Positions 23,618 through 35,249 of a stretch of 64,000 bases of DNA are shown piece after piece; positions within the stretch are counted from its first letter, which is position 1, and each line of letters begins with the position of its first letter. The position numbers and the translations under genes are program-made. The DNA comes from Macrotis lagotis (Eukaryota > Chordata > Mammalia > Peramelemorphia > Peramelidae): contig NC_133658.1 in assembly GCF_037893015.1 (NCBI RefSeq), positions 881,620,893 through 881,684,892 on the forward strand. The letters are read 5' to 3'. The notes beneath the pieces were generated by a model. The model saw only the letters and a program-made list of their open reading frames with translations, made no database searches and was not told where the DNA came from.

Positions 23618-23618
23618 T
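23446..23618 (+). mobile_element. SINE with an (ATC)n tail
   Basis: Sense SINE ending CCTTGCAAAAACCA followed by about eleven ATC units (23584-23617). The flanks repeat ATCTTAGGGTTT. Confidence 0.85.
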
Positions 23619-23619
23619 T

Positions 23620-24320
23620 AGGGTTTTCTGGGAAAGTAACTTGTCCTGGGTCCCACATCTAATACATGTTTTAGGTTGGATTTGAACCCAAGTCTTTCTG
23701 CCTCCTGAGCCAGTTCCCTATCCACTACATTAGGTTATCCCTCATTGATCATTTTTAATTTTTCCACTTAGTTTTATCCATAACCCTGACATTCTCTAAT
23801 TCTCTATTATGGTAATTATAGTTTACCCTTAAATGGGGATCTATTTTTTTGCAAATCAATTTTTGCACCTCTTTTCCTCTGATCATCACATATACACCAA
23901 GAGGTATAATGGATATTTCATAATTTTCAAGATAAAGTGGGTATTTGTCCATTATCACAGCTAGTATTAGAGACAAAATTCCAATCCAGGTTTTTCTAAC
24001 TTCCATAAGTCGTATTTTCTTTCTTCTCTGTCCACATTTCAGAACACATGAAGTTGAGCCCTCTTTGACGTGGAAACAGCTGAAAGATGGAGCGTGATCC
24101 ACATGTGTATGGGTGTAGGGGCAATCATATCAGGGATTCCAAATGTCTGTAGTCTACAAAGATTTAGGCAGGGTGGTACTGGTAAATTCAAATGAAAAAT
24201 CAGCAAATGTGTTAAGCTTCTGTTACATTTCAGGGAATGTGCTAGTCGTTTGGGAATACAAAGACAGAAATAAACAGTCCCTGCCCTCAGGAAGCTTACA
24301 TTCTACTGTCAGATTCAACT
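23620..24320. other. Old repeat remains, no gene
   Basis: MIR-like antisense at 23625-23745 (AACTTGTCCTGGGTCCCACATCTAATA). A piece of the ancient dispersed repeat at 24190-24310 (CAGTCCCTGCCCTCAGGAAGCTTACATTCTA). Between them nothing is recognised. Confidence 0.45.
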
Positions 24321-24334
24321 TAATCTTTTTTCTT

Positions 24335-24765
24335 TGAAATTCCGAGTGTTTTATTTTATGTATTGTTTTCCATTGTTAAATTGTGAAAAGAAAAAAGACA
24401 CATAGTCAAAGGGGCACAAAGAACTATGAAAAAAATAGTGAAAAACAGTATGACCTTGATTTACATTCAGATTCTATCAGTTCTTTCCCCTGGAGATTTA
24501 TAGCATTTTTCATTTTTGAGTCATTTGAAATTGTCTTGGATCATTGTATTGCTGAGATTAGCTGAGTCATTCACAGATGAGCACTGTATTCAATATTGTT
24601 ATTACTGTATACAATGCTTTTCTGCACTTCATTTTGCATCAGGTTCATGTAAGTCTTCCCAGGTTTTTCTGAAAGCATCCTGCTCATCATTTCTTATGGC
24701 ACAATAATATTCCATCACAATCATATATCACCATTGTTCAGCCATTCCTCAATGGATGAGCAACA
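24335..24765 (-). mobile_element. L1 3' end fragment
   Basis: Antisense L1 end: AGTTCTTTCCCCTGGAG, GTAAGTCTTCCCAGGTTTTTCTGAAAGC, AATAATATTCCATCACAATC, CCATTCCTCAATGGATGAGCA. It parallels 15480-15760 and 46680-46980. Confidence 0.75.
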
Positions 24766-25039
24766 TACCTCCCCATCCTGTGTGACTCTTGTCCTTGTCC
24801 TCCCCTGAACAGGGAGCTCATCCAACCTGCAGGTAGCCTTTCCTGAAGTACCTGGACTGCACATTGATTATCCTTATCAATTAAATGGGGATAAGAATAA
24901 TAAGGTTGTTGTGAGGTACAAATAAGATAATATACAAAGTTCCATATAAAATCTAATTGTTAATCTTCTTGCTGTGTGAATAGCTCATATTCTTTTTTGA
25001 ATCACAAATGTATTTGAGAACATGCCTTATTCATTATCC

Positions 25040-25500
25040 TATGACAGTAGGCACTCACACAGAAGATAATTCAGAAAGGAGAGAATGCTAACAACTGGGA
25101 TTGGAGAAGGATCAAAGGAGAGTCTGTCAGAGACCCTGTAGCACCTGAGCTGAATTTTGAAAAGACCATAGACATTTAAAATGTGATTTGATGAGGTAAT
25201 GTAATAAAGGCCCATTCATTCTAGGCCCAATGACCTGGAAAAAATTAAAATATCTGGAGGTCCTGGAGATAATGCAGTTCTGACTTTGGGGCTCAGCTGA
25301 TTATCTAGTTTGATTGGAATAGAGAGTGGGTACAGCTGGAGTCAAACTATGGAGGGTCTCAAATGCCAGGCTGAGATGTTCCCATTGCAATCAGGAGGCA
25401 ATAATGAGCTACTGAAGGTTTTCAGAAGGGGAGAATGGCATAGTCAGGTCTGCACTGAGGCCAAATTTTACAGAAGGAAGAGTGCAGTTGGGAGCTAAGC
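25040..25500 (+). repeat. Ancient dispersed repeat fragment
   Basis: TACAGCTGGAGTCAAACTATGG, GGGTCTCAAATGCCAGGCTGAG, GAGAATGGCATAGTCAGGTCTGCACTGAGG. These are the same phrases as in 21570-21690. Confidence 0.5.
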
Positions 25501-28310
25501 CGAGAAGTGACAGGAGGCTGGGATCAACCCTTTCCAACTTCTCCCCAACCTCTCCTCCCCTACTCACCAGTGTCACTGACTGGGTCCTAGGATGGGCCCC
25601 ACTTATTAGCATGAGGCTGCAGACTGGGTCGCTGCAGACAGGCTAGAGGGTTAATCGTACCAAAACCCATTTTCTGTCTGCTTCCCTTCAGCAAACCATC
25701 TAACCTGTGCTTGCCTCCCCCAGCTGCCTGGTTCTGTTCAGTGCTATCACTTTCTCCTAACCTGCCCTTCCCACATGGGCCAGTTCTGTGCCTCTAGGTT
25801 AGTATGGACTGCCTTCTGGGCTCTTTGCATCCTGCTACATCTGACCACACTTAACCACAGCTGTTGTGAGCTATAAATGATTTCAGGATGAGAGATGTCT
25901 GTGGTGATGTGCTGGAGGATGCATTTCTTCTAAAAACCCCGACTAAGTAGTGAGCTCCTTGGAGCTCTTTAGGCTCAAGCTCAGGAGCTACAGGCCTTGG
26001 AATTGCTGTTTCTCCTTTCCCTCAAGTTTCCATTCTGCCTTCAGGGAAAGAGGAAGAGGCAGGCTTGAGGCCATCAGGGTCTCAGTCCAGGCCTGGGTTC
26101 TGTTTTCATTTCTGCAAAACCCAAGTTGGCAATCAGCAAATGCTTCTGCTCCCTGGGTCCTGGGATCACAGTGACTTCCTTAGCTCAGGTTAGAAAGATC
26201 ATAGACCTAGAGCAGAAGGGACCTTGGAGTTGCCAATGAGTTCAATCCCCTCATTTTATCAATGAGAAAACTGAGACCAGTGACTTTCTCAAAATGACTC
26301 AGGTGGCAGAGCCAGAATCGAAACCTAAATCATCTATCTCCTAAATCACGTATTTTGTTATTATTGTTTGTTTTATTCTCAGATTGAGACTGAACACATT
26401 CATGCAGGAATCTTATCTACAACCTCTAGCCTCTGAATGAATTCTGCCATTGACAGGCAGATCACTACCTTACTAGGGCAGCTTCCTCCTTCTAGGGAAC
26501 CCAATCTGTTTTGAGAGAGAAAGTGCTTAGTCTGAGTTTCAGTCAATCTCTTTCTTATTCTTAGTCCCCAAAGCCCTTCTCTTGCTTCCTGCTGGTCTGT
26601 CTCCCACATCTGCTACTTCTCTGCTCTCTTTAAGACAGCATATAATATTTGGGGTGCAGCTTCTGGTCCTGAAATAGATTTAATTTCCCATTTGGTGCTT
26701 TCAGGTAACATCATTAGTCTGATAAGCCTCTAGGGTGTAGCCTGAGGGAGGGATCATACTCCTTCTATTACCTTCTTCCAGACTCTGGTTGAGAATCCAA
26801 GGTCCCCCCTCCATCCTGGGATCAAAGGATTTAGACTGGAAGAGGGACCCGAGTCACCATTTGGTCCATTCCCTTTCCTAACTGCCCATTTTTCAAAGGA
26901 GAAGACTGAGAACACCACCCAGGAATCATAGCTCACAGGTTTGACCTCAAACATCTTTTATTTGGCTACTTGCTCCAAAGAGAAAAATCTGGGGAGGAAA
27001 ACTGATGGCACTTGAGCAGGAAGGTGTGTGTGTGTGGGGGGGGGGTTCAAAGAAACAAGAAGAGAGGAAGAGAGTGAGAGAGGGGAAGAAGGGGAGGGGG
27101 AATCCTGAGAATGACAGCTCCTGCCAGAAGCTTCTGAATACTTGTTAGTATAGGCAAGGCTTGACCCATGGGGGCTCCTGGAAGTGAGAGCAGGGCAAGG
27201 GGTATACCCAAGCCCCAGGAGGAAGGATGACCCTTCACCTGAATGGGAGTGAAGGGGGAAGGGGGCTGGTATTGTCTGATCATTGAGGAGAGGGCACTTC
27301 TTCCCTTGATAGCCACCTGCCCAAGTTGAATCCTGAGGTCTGATAATGGTCCACCTTGGAGAAGTCCCTAGATGCCACCTAGACTCCTGTGGACAATTCA
27401 GGATCCATGGGACCTTGCCTATCCCAGATTTGCTTAGCTCAACCCACTACTCACATAGGGGAGGTGGGTTTTCCTTGGACCTCTGTTCTCTCTGGGTTAC
27501 AGTATCATCAACCTGGAGGACAAAGGGTCAAAGAAAGATTAAGTCAGGGGAACTGGCCTCTCCCTCAGTGGTGGGGCTTGTCCAGCTATCTACCCCCTCT
27601 CTCTCCCTGAAGGTCCTAATGGCTACTGACACTATAACTGATAAGCTCATCATTGGGAGCCTTTTCAGATCTTATAAAGGAGAGATTGTGGTGATTAGAA
27701 ATGGGGGACAGTGAAAGGACTGGAGAAGCCAGGGAGAAAAGACAGTTCAAAGCAGCTGGTGAGTTAGCTAGTCAACTGGCCACTATCCATGCTAGGCTGG
27801 GGAGGATCCCAGCCTCCAGCTTATTATAACTCGACCTCACTTTGTCTGAAGCCCCATAGCACTAAAGCCTTCTCCTGAAGACCTCTCCAACTGCCCCTCA
27901 CCAAACCATGAGGTTTCTAACTCCTTACTTACCCCTTCTCTGTTCAGAGGCACTAATGAAGAGAGAGCCCTGGAAGCAAGTCACAGGCGGGGACCTGGGC
28001 TTTAGTCCTGGCCTCTACCATTCTGTGTGAACTTGACTGAATCTCTTTCCCTCTCTGATCCTCAGTTTTCTCTTCTGATAGAAGGCGATGCTGGCATTTA
28101 TCTTTCTTTCCTCATCAGAATTAAATTTAATTAAAAGTGCTCTCCAGAGCATAGGGTTCTCTGTGTAGTAATCATAATAATTCACATTTTTCTATTGTAC
28201 ATAAGAGTTACAAAGGGCTTTCCTCAGAACCATCCTGGACATCCCCATTTTACAGATAAACAAACTGAGACTCAGAGGAATTGAAGTGATTTGGATCCAA
28301 GTCACAGAGG
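25501..28310. other. Mostly unique-looking sequence, no gene recognised
   Basis: Less AT-rich than the flanks and with few recognisable repeats (MIR-like pieces near 26190-26330 and 28160-28310). Several short frames are open but have no family signature, and I could not chain them into exons. Confidence 0.4.
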
Positions 28311-28332
28311 AAACATTAGAACTGGGGATTCA

Positions 28333-28461
28333 CACCGGCCCTGGAGTCAGGAGTACCTGGGTTCAAATCCGGTCTCAGACACTTAATAATTACCTAGCTG
28401 TGTGGCCTTGGGCAAGCCACTTAACCCCATTTGCCTTGCAAAAAAAAACCTAAAAAAAAAA
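28333..28461 (+). mobile_element. Young-looking, 5'-truncated SINE
   Basis: Starts at CACCGGCCCTGGAGTCAGG and is close to the common form, with exact 15-bp repeats AGAACTGGGGATTCA (28318-28332, 28462-28476). Confidence 0.92.
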
Positions 28462-28479
28462 AGAACTGGGGATTCAAAC

Positions 28480-30055
28480 CCACATTTCTTAACTTCAGGT
28501 CCAGTGACCATGAGGCTGGTGTCTAAACAGGGAAGGGGACAAGTGGGAGGATGTTTGACAGCAGGGTAAAGGCCAGGTGGAGTTTGAGGCCTGAGAGTTG
28601 GACTGAATAAAGTGCTTCAAAAGCACTTTGTTCACATTATATCACCACTTTTTCTGAACAACTTCTCAAATCAACTAAGCTATAAGAAGCTTGGAGGAAC
28701 TCTGGATTGGGACAGCCTTTCAGAAAAGGTCATCTGTTTCTGCCAGGTTGAAGTAGGTTGCTCCCCTACTCAGTAACCTCCAGTGGCTCCCTATTGTTTC
28801 TAGGTTCAAATAGAATGTCCTCCGTTTGGCATTCAAAGTCATCCATATATCTTTATATGTAATTGGAAAAATAAAACACTGTTTTAAAGAAAAAGACCCA
28901 GCAACAAAACCTTTCATAATTTGATTCCTTTCTGTTTCCAGTCTTCTTTCCCTTGATTCTCCTCTAGGAACCCTTACTTGTTGATCCTCACAAACAATGC
29001 TCCATCTCCAGATTCACTGCCTTTGCTCTGGCTGTTCCTCATGCCTAGAATGCCTTCCCTCCTTATGTCTATTTATGACTTATCTGACCTATTTCTAGAG
29101 GAGATTTCTTATAGAAATTCTAAAAAAATAACTAAAGACACCTCCTCCCATCCCCAATCCGTTCCTACTGATATTACTTCCAATTTGCCCTGGATATATC
29201 TTGTTAATTTTTTTCCTGTTGTCTCCACCATGAACAGGGAACTCCTTAAGAGTAGGAACTATATTTGCCTTTCTTTGTGTCGCCAGGGTTTATCACAATG
29301 CCTGGCAATGATAGGAGTGGGGGTAGAGGAGGGGGTAAATAAAGAACACTGAACTTGGAGTCAGGAAGACCTGAGTTCAACTCCAGACTTGTCACTTAAC
29401 CTCTTTCTGCCTCAGTTTGCTCAACTTTAAAATGAGAAGGAACAAGCATTTATTAATTGTCTATTGTATGCTAAACACTTTTTACAAATATTATCTCATT
29501 TGATTCTCACAACAACCCTGGGAGGTAGATGCTATGCTACTATAGGGATGTTGTGAGGATTGAATGAAATACCATTTGTAAAAAGTGCTTAGCATACAGT
29601 AGACACTTAATAAATGCTTATTCCTTTCCATTTTGCAATTGAAGAAGCTGAGGTTAAGTAACTGGCTCAGGACTACCCAGTTAGTAAAAATCTGATAAAT
29701 TTGAACTCACCTCTTCCTGACTCCAGGGGCAGTTAGGTCCGGCAGGAAGCCTCATCTTCTAGGTTTAAATCCAGCTTCAGACACTTCCTAACTGGGTAGC
29801 CCCGTGTGGCCCTTTAACCCTGTGTGCCTCAGTTTTCCTTATCTGCAAATGAGCTGGGGAAAGAAAGGATAAAAGACTCTGGTATCCAGGCCGAGAAAAC
29901 TCAAAACAGAGTCAGGAGGTATCCAACAGAACTGAACAACCACTACCTGACTCCAGATACAAGGCTCTAACCACTGTACCACTATTGCTTCTACAAATGA
30001 ACACAATAGGGCTGAGCCACTGACAGACAAGCAGGGCCTCACTTTCCCCATCTGC
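28480..30055. other. Old SINE and MIR remains, no gene
   Basis: MIR-like pieces at 29345-29435 and 29440-29630 (CATTTATTAATTGTCTATTGTATGC, AGTAGACACTTAATAAATGC), antisense at 29640-29730, and a tRNA-type SINE at 29740-29945. Otherwise nothing is recognised. Confidence 0.45.
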
Positions 30056-30247
30056 TAAGTGAGGAGAGCCGGGTGCTCTCCAAGGTCCCTCCCGGCCCCC
30101 AGCCTCAGCCCTAAGCTGCCTCCCAGCCCTGACAGTCTGTGTTCTAAAGACATTTCAGGCCTTGGCATTCTCTGTTCTGAAGTCTGTTCCCCATCTAGCA
30201 TCGATTCTCCCCACAAACAATTAAAAATAATGCAAACCGGTCCTCAC

Positions 30248-30400
30248 CTGCGGGTGATGGCTTGCGGGAGGCTCTTCCCGAGGGTCCCAGGCTCCTCTCC
30301 CCCTCCTGAGGGCCGGCTCCTAATAAGACCAGTCTCCTTTGCCAGTGCCCATGGATCCCCTGGGGTTTGTCATCCCAGGCCGCACCAGAGCTCTAAGGGA
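30248..30400 (-). other. Candidate noncoding first exon of gene A
   Basis: On the minus strand a GC-rich segment ends in CCCGCAG|GTGAGGA, a near-ideal splice donor (exon end 30248). It lies just downstream of the IRF and ETS sites. Family genes usually begin with a noncoding exon, and gene A's F-box exon has an acceptor just before its ATG. The intron would be about 19.6 kb. The link to gene A is an inference from strand and position; the right-hand border (start site) is not defined by sequence. Confidence 0.4.
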
Positions 30401-30405
30401 GGCGA

Positions 30406-30421
30406 TTTCACTTTCTCTTTC
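30406..30421 (-). promoter_or_regulatory. Triple GAAA IRF-binding / ISRE-like motif
   Basis: The minus strand reads GAAAGAGAAAGTGAAA, three GAAA boxes at 2-bp spacing. That is the core recognition pattern of interferon regulatory factors and ISGF3. It sits about 150 bp upstream of the candidate donor at 30248. FBXO6 is, as I recall, listed among human interferon-induced genes, which would fit. Confidence 0.5.
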
Positions 30422-30430
30422 TAAGTGGCC

Positions 30431-30439
30431 ACTTCCGGC
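30431..30439 (-). promoter_or_regulatory. ETS-family binding site
   Basis: The minus strand reads GCCGGAAGT, the canonical ETS/GABPA/ELK site common in TATA-less housekeeping promoters. It lies about 10 bp upstream of the IRF motif. Confidence 0.45.
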
Positions 30440-30784
30440 TGTGCCAGCCGGGCCAGACACAGCCAGAGGGGAGGGCTGAGGGACACAGGGCTAGGTGGGG
30501 GAGGGGAGGTGCTAAACTTTCTCCCTCTCAGCCCCCTGAAATCCTCCCCAGACCTGGGGATCCCTGGTTCGGCTCCCTCTGAAGACAGGAAGCTCGGGAG
30601 CTTCCCCTGTCTCCAGCAGCTCCAGCAGCCAGGACTAAGTTTTGTTTGAGTTACAGACAGACAGACAGACGACAGGGAGAGCTCACTGGGCCAAGACTGG
30701 AGGGAATCTGCACACCAGGAGGGAAGTTGAGGCCATGTTTTTGTAATCTTGCCCATTCTTTGGGTACAGAGGGATCAGGGGACT

Positions 30785-30925
30785 GTGGGTTAAAGGGGAA
30801 ATCCTTCCCCTCTAAGTGACTGAAATCAGGTTAAAAAACACTAAATTGGGGGTTGGGGTGGGAATGAGGGGACTTGGGAATTTACATTTAACAATGGAAC
30901 AATAGGAGTCAGTTTACATCACAGG
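30785..30925 (-). repeat. Left arm of an inverted repeat
   Basis: Its reverse complement matches 31855-31985: GATGTAAACTGACTCCTATT versus GATGTAAATTGACTCCTATT, then a shared CATTCC, AACCCCAACC and GGATTTCCCCTTT order. About 0.93 kb separates the arms. Confidence 0.7.
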
Positions 30926-31854
30926 TGCATTTTTTTTACAAAATTTAACATTATAGCGGACTACAAACTCTGTTTCCACTTATAGATCTCCTATGTCCAT
31001 AACTCCTGCATGTCCATAACTCCCAGACAGGTGCTGGGAGGGGAAATCAGGGAGAGTTCACTGACCTTTTCTTGGTTCTCAGACTGGATGTTCTCCTCCA
31101 GAGAAGGGAGAGGCTGATGACCTGCCTTAATATCGCCCATCCTTTGCCGCAGTCAAATCCTTCCTTTGCTTCTCAGAGGTTTGCTAGAATTTCAGGCTTG
31201 CTCCCACCTCTCTCTCTAGTTCTGATATATTTTTTCACAAATTACCTCTAACTCATTTAAGGAAGGAGGTCTGCAAGCCCTGCTCAGATACTGTACTGAT
31301 TGATTAGATTCAATTACCCAACAAAGGTAATATCAGTTAAGTGGATAAGATAATTGGGTGAGGTAGATAGAGGTCCTGGCCTGTAATTAGTAAAAACTGA
31401 GTTCAGATCATCTCAGACACTTACCCTGTGACCTTAGACTAGTAACTTAACTCTTTCTGCCTCAGTTTCCTCATCTGCAAAATGAGCTGGAGAAGGAAAT
31501 TGAAAAACCACTCTAGTATCTTTACCCAGAAAATCTCAATTAAGTTCATGCAGATTTAGACACCACACACCATGCACACAAGAGACCCATTGAGAAGGGC
31601 ACACAGTTTAGGGCATTGAGGGATCTAGTTTCAAGACATCTGAAAAGGAAAAGATTAGAAATATTAGTGGGAAATCAGGCTCTTCCTATTGTTTTTTTTA
31701 AACCCAATTAAAAATTTTATTGGCTCATATTGATGCAGGGAATTATGAGAGAATTATGAATGTAGAAAAATTAGGATCAGAAAAAAATTCTGTAATTTTT
31801 TAATGCTATTAAGTCTGGGAATCTTGTTAAGGGTAAGGAAGGCTCTTTGCTGTT
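30926..31854. other. Spacer of the inverted repeat
   Basis: Contains a tRNA-type SINE in sense (about 31385-31560: CCTCAGTTTCCTCATCTGCAAAATGAGCTGGAGAAGG). Other sequence is unassigned. Confidence 0.45.
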
Positions 31855-32640
31855 GAGATGTAAATTGACTCCTATTGTTTCATTGTTTTATGTAAAATTG
31901 ATATCCAGTCTCCTCATTCCAACCCCAACCTCCAACCTTCTACCTGGTTTAGTCTTGTAAGGAGGGAGGGATTTCCCCTTTTTCCCTCCATGCCGATTGA
32001 AGCTGGCATGACAGAAAATGATATGTTGAACTTAGAGGTCATGTACCTTGGGGCAGAAAGGACCAGTATGTCTCCCATTGAGAATACCTGGCCCAGGCAC
32101 TAGACCACCCTTCCCCCAAGCACCACCCCTTATCTAACCTACTTCAGAAGTGTATTTAAGAAGAAGGCCGACTCTTCTTACTTCTTTTTTTAAGGGTTTT
32201 TTTGCAAGGCAATGGGGTTAAGTGACTTGCCCAAGGTCACACAGCTAGGTAATTATTAAGTGTCTGAGGCTGGATTTGAACTCAGGTACTCCTGACTCCA
32301 GGATCGGTGCTCTATCCACTGTACCACCTAACCACCCCTTCTTACTTCTTCTTGACTCTCTTTCCTTCCTAGGTCATATGTTCCCATACCTGGTGGTTCA
32401 CCATGGGCCCCCATACTACATGGTTGGGGCTCTTTTTCTTTCTCCCCCCCCCCCCTCTATCTCACTCTCTCTGTCTCTCTTGTATCTCTCTCTCTCCCTC
32501 TCCCAAGCAATTGCATTGAGCCTTTTGTTATTCACCCTGTCCTAAAATGCTTGTTCAGGAAAAAGTTTTAACCTGTTTACTTTGTAATAATTTTCAATAA
32601 AATCCTGAGCAGTTTGAAAATCTCAGAAAGTATGTGAATT
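31855..32640 (+). mobile_element. LTR-like fossil (right arm of the inverted repeat)
   Basis: Starts with the inverted-repeat arm, then GTATTTAAGAAG (TATA-like), a CT-rich tract and TTCAATAAAATCCTGAGC (poly(A) signal). A SINE (32187-32337) interrupts it. The left arm may be a truncated reverse copy of the same LTR. Family unknown. Confidence 0.4.
32187..32337 (-). mobile_element. SINE nested in the LTR-like sequence
   Basis: Antisense SINE with exact 13-bp repeats CTTCTTACTTCTT (32174-32186, 32338-32350). Confidence 0.9.
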
Positions 32641-32649
32641 CTTTTGTCT

Positions 32650-33360
32650 TTCAGTAACTTTCATTTCTTGTTTATCCTAAATCCCAGCAGTAACAATATT
32701 CCTATTTTCTCATTTCTTTAAAACGTTTTTGAAAGTAATCTATACACTCACTGAAAGCATCCTTGATGAAGGTTTTGAAAGAGAATGATCCAACTTTTGC
32801 AAATGAGACTCCATGGCAGACTACATCTTTAAGATCTCCCAATTTAATAAAAGATACTGAGAAGACAAGTTTCTCTGTACTTTTTCTGTGTTGATGTGAC
32901 CAAAAGTCATTGTTACTAGGGGAAGACTGAAAAATAAATGTCTCTGAAATCATGAGTCAAACAAAGATCAGGTCTGAGCAATATTAACTAAGAGTTTTGT
33001 TTCTGGGTTACAAGTTAACATTACTATCAAGAGATGTATAATGAACTGGGGAGACATATATTTGACCCTGTCTTAGAGGATATCCAGCAGAGAGTCTAAA
33101 TAGAAGAGGGATCTTCTAGAGATGATTTCCAGATACTTCTATTTATTGGTGACATTGTACTGATTACCTCTGGCATATCACAGAGCCTCCTAAGGGAGAT
33201 CCACAACCACAAGAAAAGTTTGACTTAACATCACATAGGAATAGCCAAGTGGATGAAAAATGCCTAGAAACAAAACAAAATACAAGTTTTAAATATTATT
33301 TACTATTTAGTATCACTTAGGACATGGGTTCCATTTTGTTATATGGATAATAAAAGGTTT
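32650..33360. other. No gene recognised
   Basis: AT-rich sequence without a repeat family I can name. An 83-codon minus-strand frame (32702-32953) has no recognisable motif. Confidence 0.35.
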
Positions 33361-33369
33361 ATAAAATTA

Positions 33370-33521
33370 TTTCCTTCCTTCCTTCCTTCCTTCTTCCTTC
33401 CTTCTTCCTTTCTTTCTTTTTCTTTCTTTCTTTTTCTTTCTTTCCTTCCTTCCTTCCTTCCTTCTCTCTCTCTCTCTTTCTCTTTCTTTCTTTCTTTCTT
33501 TCTTCCTTCCTTCCTTCCTTC

Positions 33522-33582
<61 letters not shown>

Positions 33583-33605
33583 TTCCTTCCTTCCTTCCAT
33601 CCTTT
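33370..33605. repeat. Pyrimidine tract (TTCC/TTTC)n
   Basis: About 235 bp of nearly pure C+T on the plus strand in TTCC and TTTC units with a short TCTCTC core. The long open frames across it (109 and 77 codons) come only from the repeat. Confidence 0.95.
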
Positions 33606-33659
33606 CTTTGCTGTCTTGCTTCTTCTTTCCTTTCTTTTTATCTATCTAATCATCCAGTT

Positions 33660-35150
33660 TGAATATCAGTAAAGTGACCTGGATTGTAATTGTAATTGTA
33701 ATTTCTCTCAGGCCCCTTGTAGAATTTTTTCTCTGCCCTAGAAAAATCTGGATTTTGGCTACATTGTTCCTGGGAGTTTTCAGTTTGGGCTTTCTTTTAG
33801 GCTGGGGTGGGAAATGTCTGATCCACAGATTGTATAAGGCCTGTGAAATCATTTGTTCCGGCCCAGCTAAGGCAACAGTGGGGAGATTCTAAATTTAATA
33901 AATCTAGGAGCTACATACATAAATTTTGTCAAAAGCAGAGGGTTTAACAGCCGCCGGTTTAAGGAGTTATAGACTGATCATGACTGAGTACAGTGATCTT
34001 GTTTATCACTGTGAAGTGTGGGTGGTTTGGGTCTTGGGAGCAAACTCATGAGGTTTTACAAACTTTGGGATTAAATCAAGCAGATCGTGAAGATGAAAGG
34101 AAAATTGTCAGGGAATCAATGATAGCAAATAACTGTGTGATCTGGCAGTGGACATGTGATCATAGTGGACACTACCAAATACCTTTCAGAGCTGAAATCA
34201 TTTGATGCTAAAGTAAGACTATGGAAGGTACAACTCAAAAGGAATAACAGTGCATTTTCCCATTCTGGAAGGACAAAAGTCTTCTATTATACTTGAATAT
34301 GCTGGTGAATATGTGAAACTAATTGAGGCATGGGCCTCAATTATTCAAAATTCAAGGATGTGAAACAAATGAAGTTGAACATCTTTGCCACATGGTTCAA
34401 GAGGGATCAGCTGATATCACCAATATGAAAGCATTCAGCTGCAAAACTAGGATGAGCTGAAACCTAGGTATAACTTCCCACTACCTGAGTTCTGTAAATG
34501 TTATATAAGCCACTTTGAGGAGACATGCATTGAAATATAAATCTGTGCTCTGAATAAGTTACTGCTACAAATAGCTCTTTGCAAAACTTACCATCACAAA
34601 GACACTACTGTGCTCCAGACTGACCTAAATAAACCTGGAAAGGCAGTTGTGAGTAGTAATATCATCAAGACCATCTACAATCTCATGCTTCACTGAAGAG
34701 AAGCAATTCCAACCATCACATTAATTAAATATTTGACTAAATAGAGCAGGCTAAGTTTTAAGTTGATAATTTTGTATGGCCCATGAATGACGCTATTAAT
34801 ATCCAAATGGCTCTTGGCAGAAAAAAGGTTCCCCACCCCTGTTTACCATAAAAAGTAGATTCTTTCTGTTTCCACTTGGGCTTCTGATTCTATGAGATCT
34901 GGGTCATTTTCTTCTGTGACTACTTAAAATATGATAGCTAGGCCTTATTTTTGCATGGTTTTCAGGTAGCTCAACAATTCTTTAATCATTTTATCTGTTT
35001 TCTGTCATTTATTTTTGCTATGAGACATCTTATGTTTTCTTCTATTGTTTTCAGTTCTTTAACTTTATTTTAATTTTTCTTACTCTCTCATAGAATCATT
35101 ATTTCCTGTTTGGTGTAATCTAATTTTCAAGACTTAATTGCTTGGGTTAG
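33660..35150 (-). mobile_element. L1/HAL1-type ORF1 fragment, split by a hAT element
   Basis: The two flanks GGCTACATTGTTCCTGGGAGTTTTCAGTTTGGG and GTAGATTCTTTCTGTTTCCAC are adjacent phrases of the ORF1 region. Compare 18045-18130 and 50640-50740. The right part continues with GCATGGTTTTCAGGTAGCTCAACAATT. Confidence 0.6.
33802..34841. mobile_element. hAT-like DNA transposon
   Basis: Terminal inverted repeats CTGGGGTGGGAAATGTCT on the left and, reading in from the right, CAGGGGTGGGGAACCTTTTT. Subterminal phrases are GGCCTGTGAAATCA and ATGGCCCATGAATGACGC. The interior of about 1 kb has no intact transposase frame, so it is non-autonomous or decayed. An 8-bp target repeat is not clear. Confidence 0.65.
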
Positions 35151-35249
35151 GCCTTTCTACTCCTTGCATCACTGTTCCCTTTCCAATTCTTTTTTCCCTA
35201 GCTTTCATTCTCCTCACAACCCCATCATTTTTCTCCTGTACTCTCATTT

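Larger units (their letters stand above)
30060..30620. promoter_or_regulatory. CpG-richer candidate promoter block
   Basis: This stretch is visibly richer in G+C and CG dinucleotides than the AT-rich, CpG-poor surroundings, with CCCGGC, CCGG, GCGGG, CCCGAGG and GGCCGG. It contains the IRF and ETS motifs and a strong minus-strand splice donor. No TATA box is evident, which fits a CpG-type promoter. It is the only such block in the window. Confidence 0.5.

Noticed and set aside
27047-27714. Clustered short frames in the less AT-rich 26-28 kb region, possible exons
   Set aside because: No family motif, no convincing chain of splice sites, and the frames overlap on both strands.
33343-33672. A 109-codon plus-strand frame and a 77-codon minus-strand frame
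   Set aside because: They come from the TTCC/TTTC tract; low complexity in both readings.
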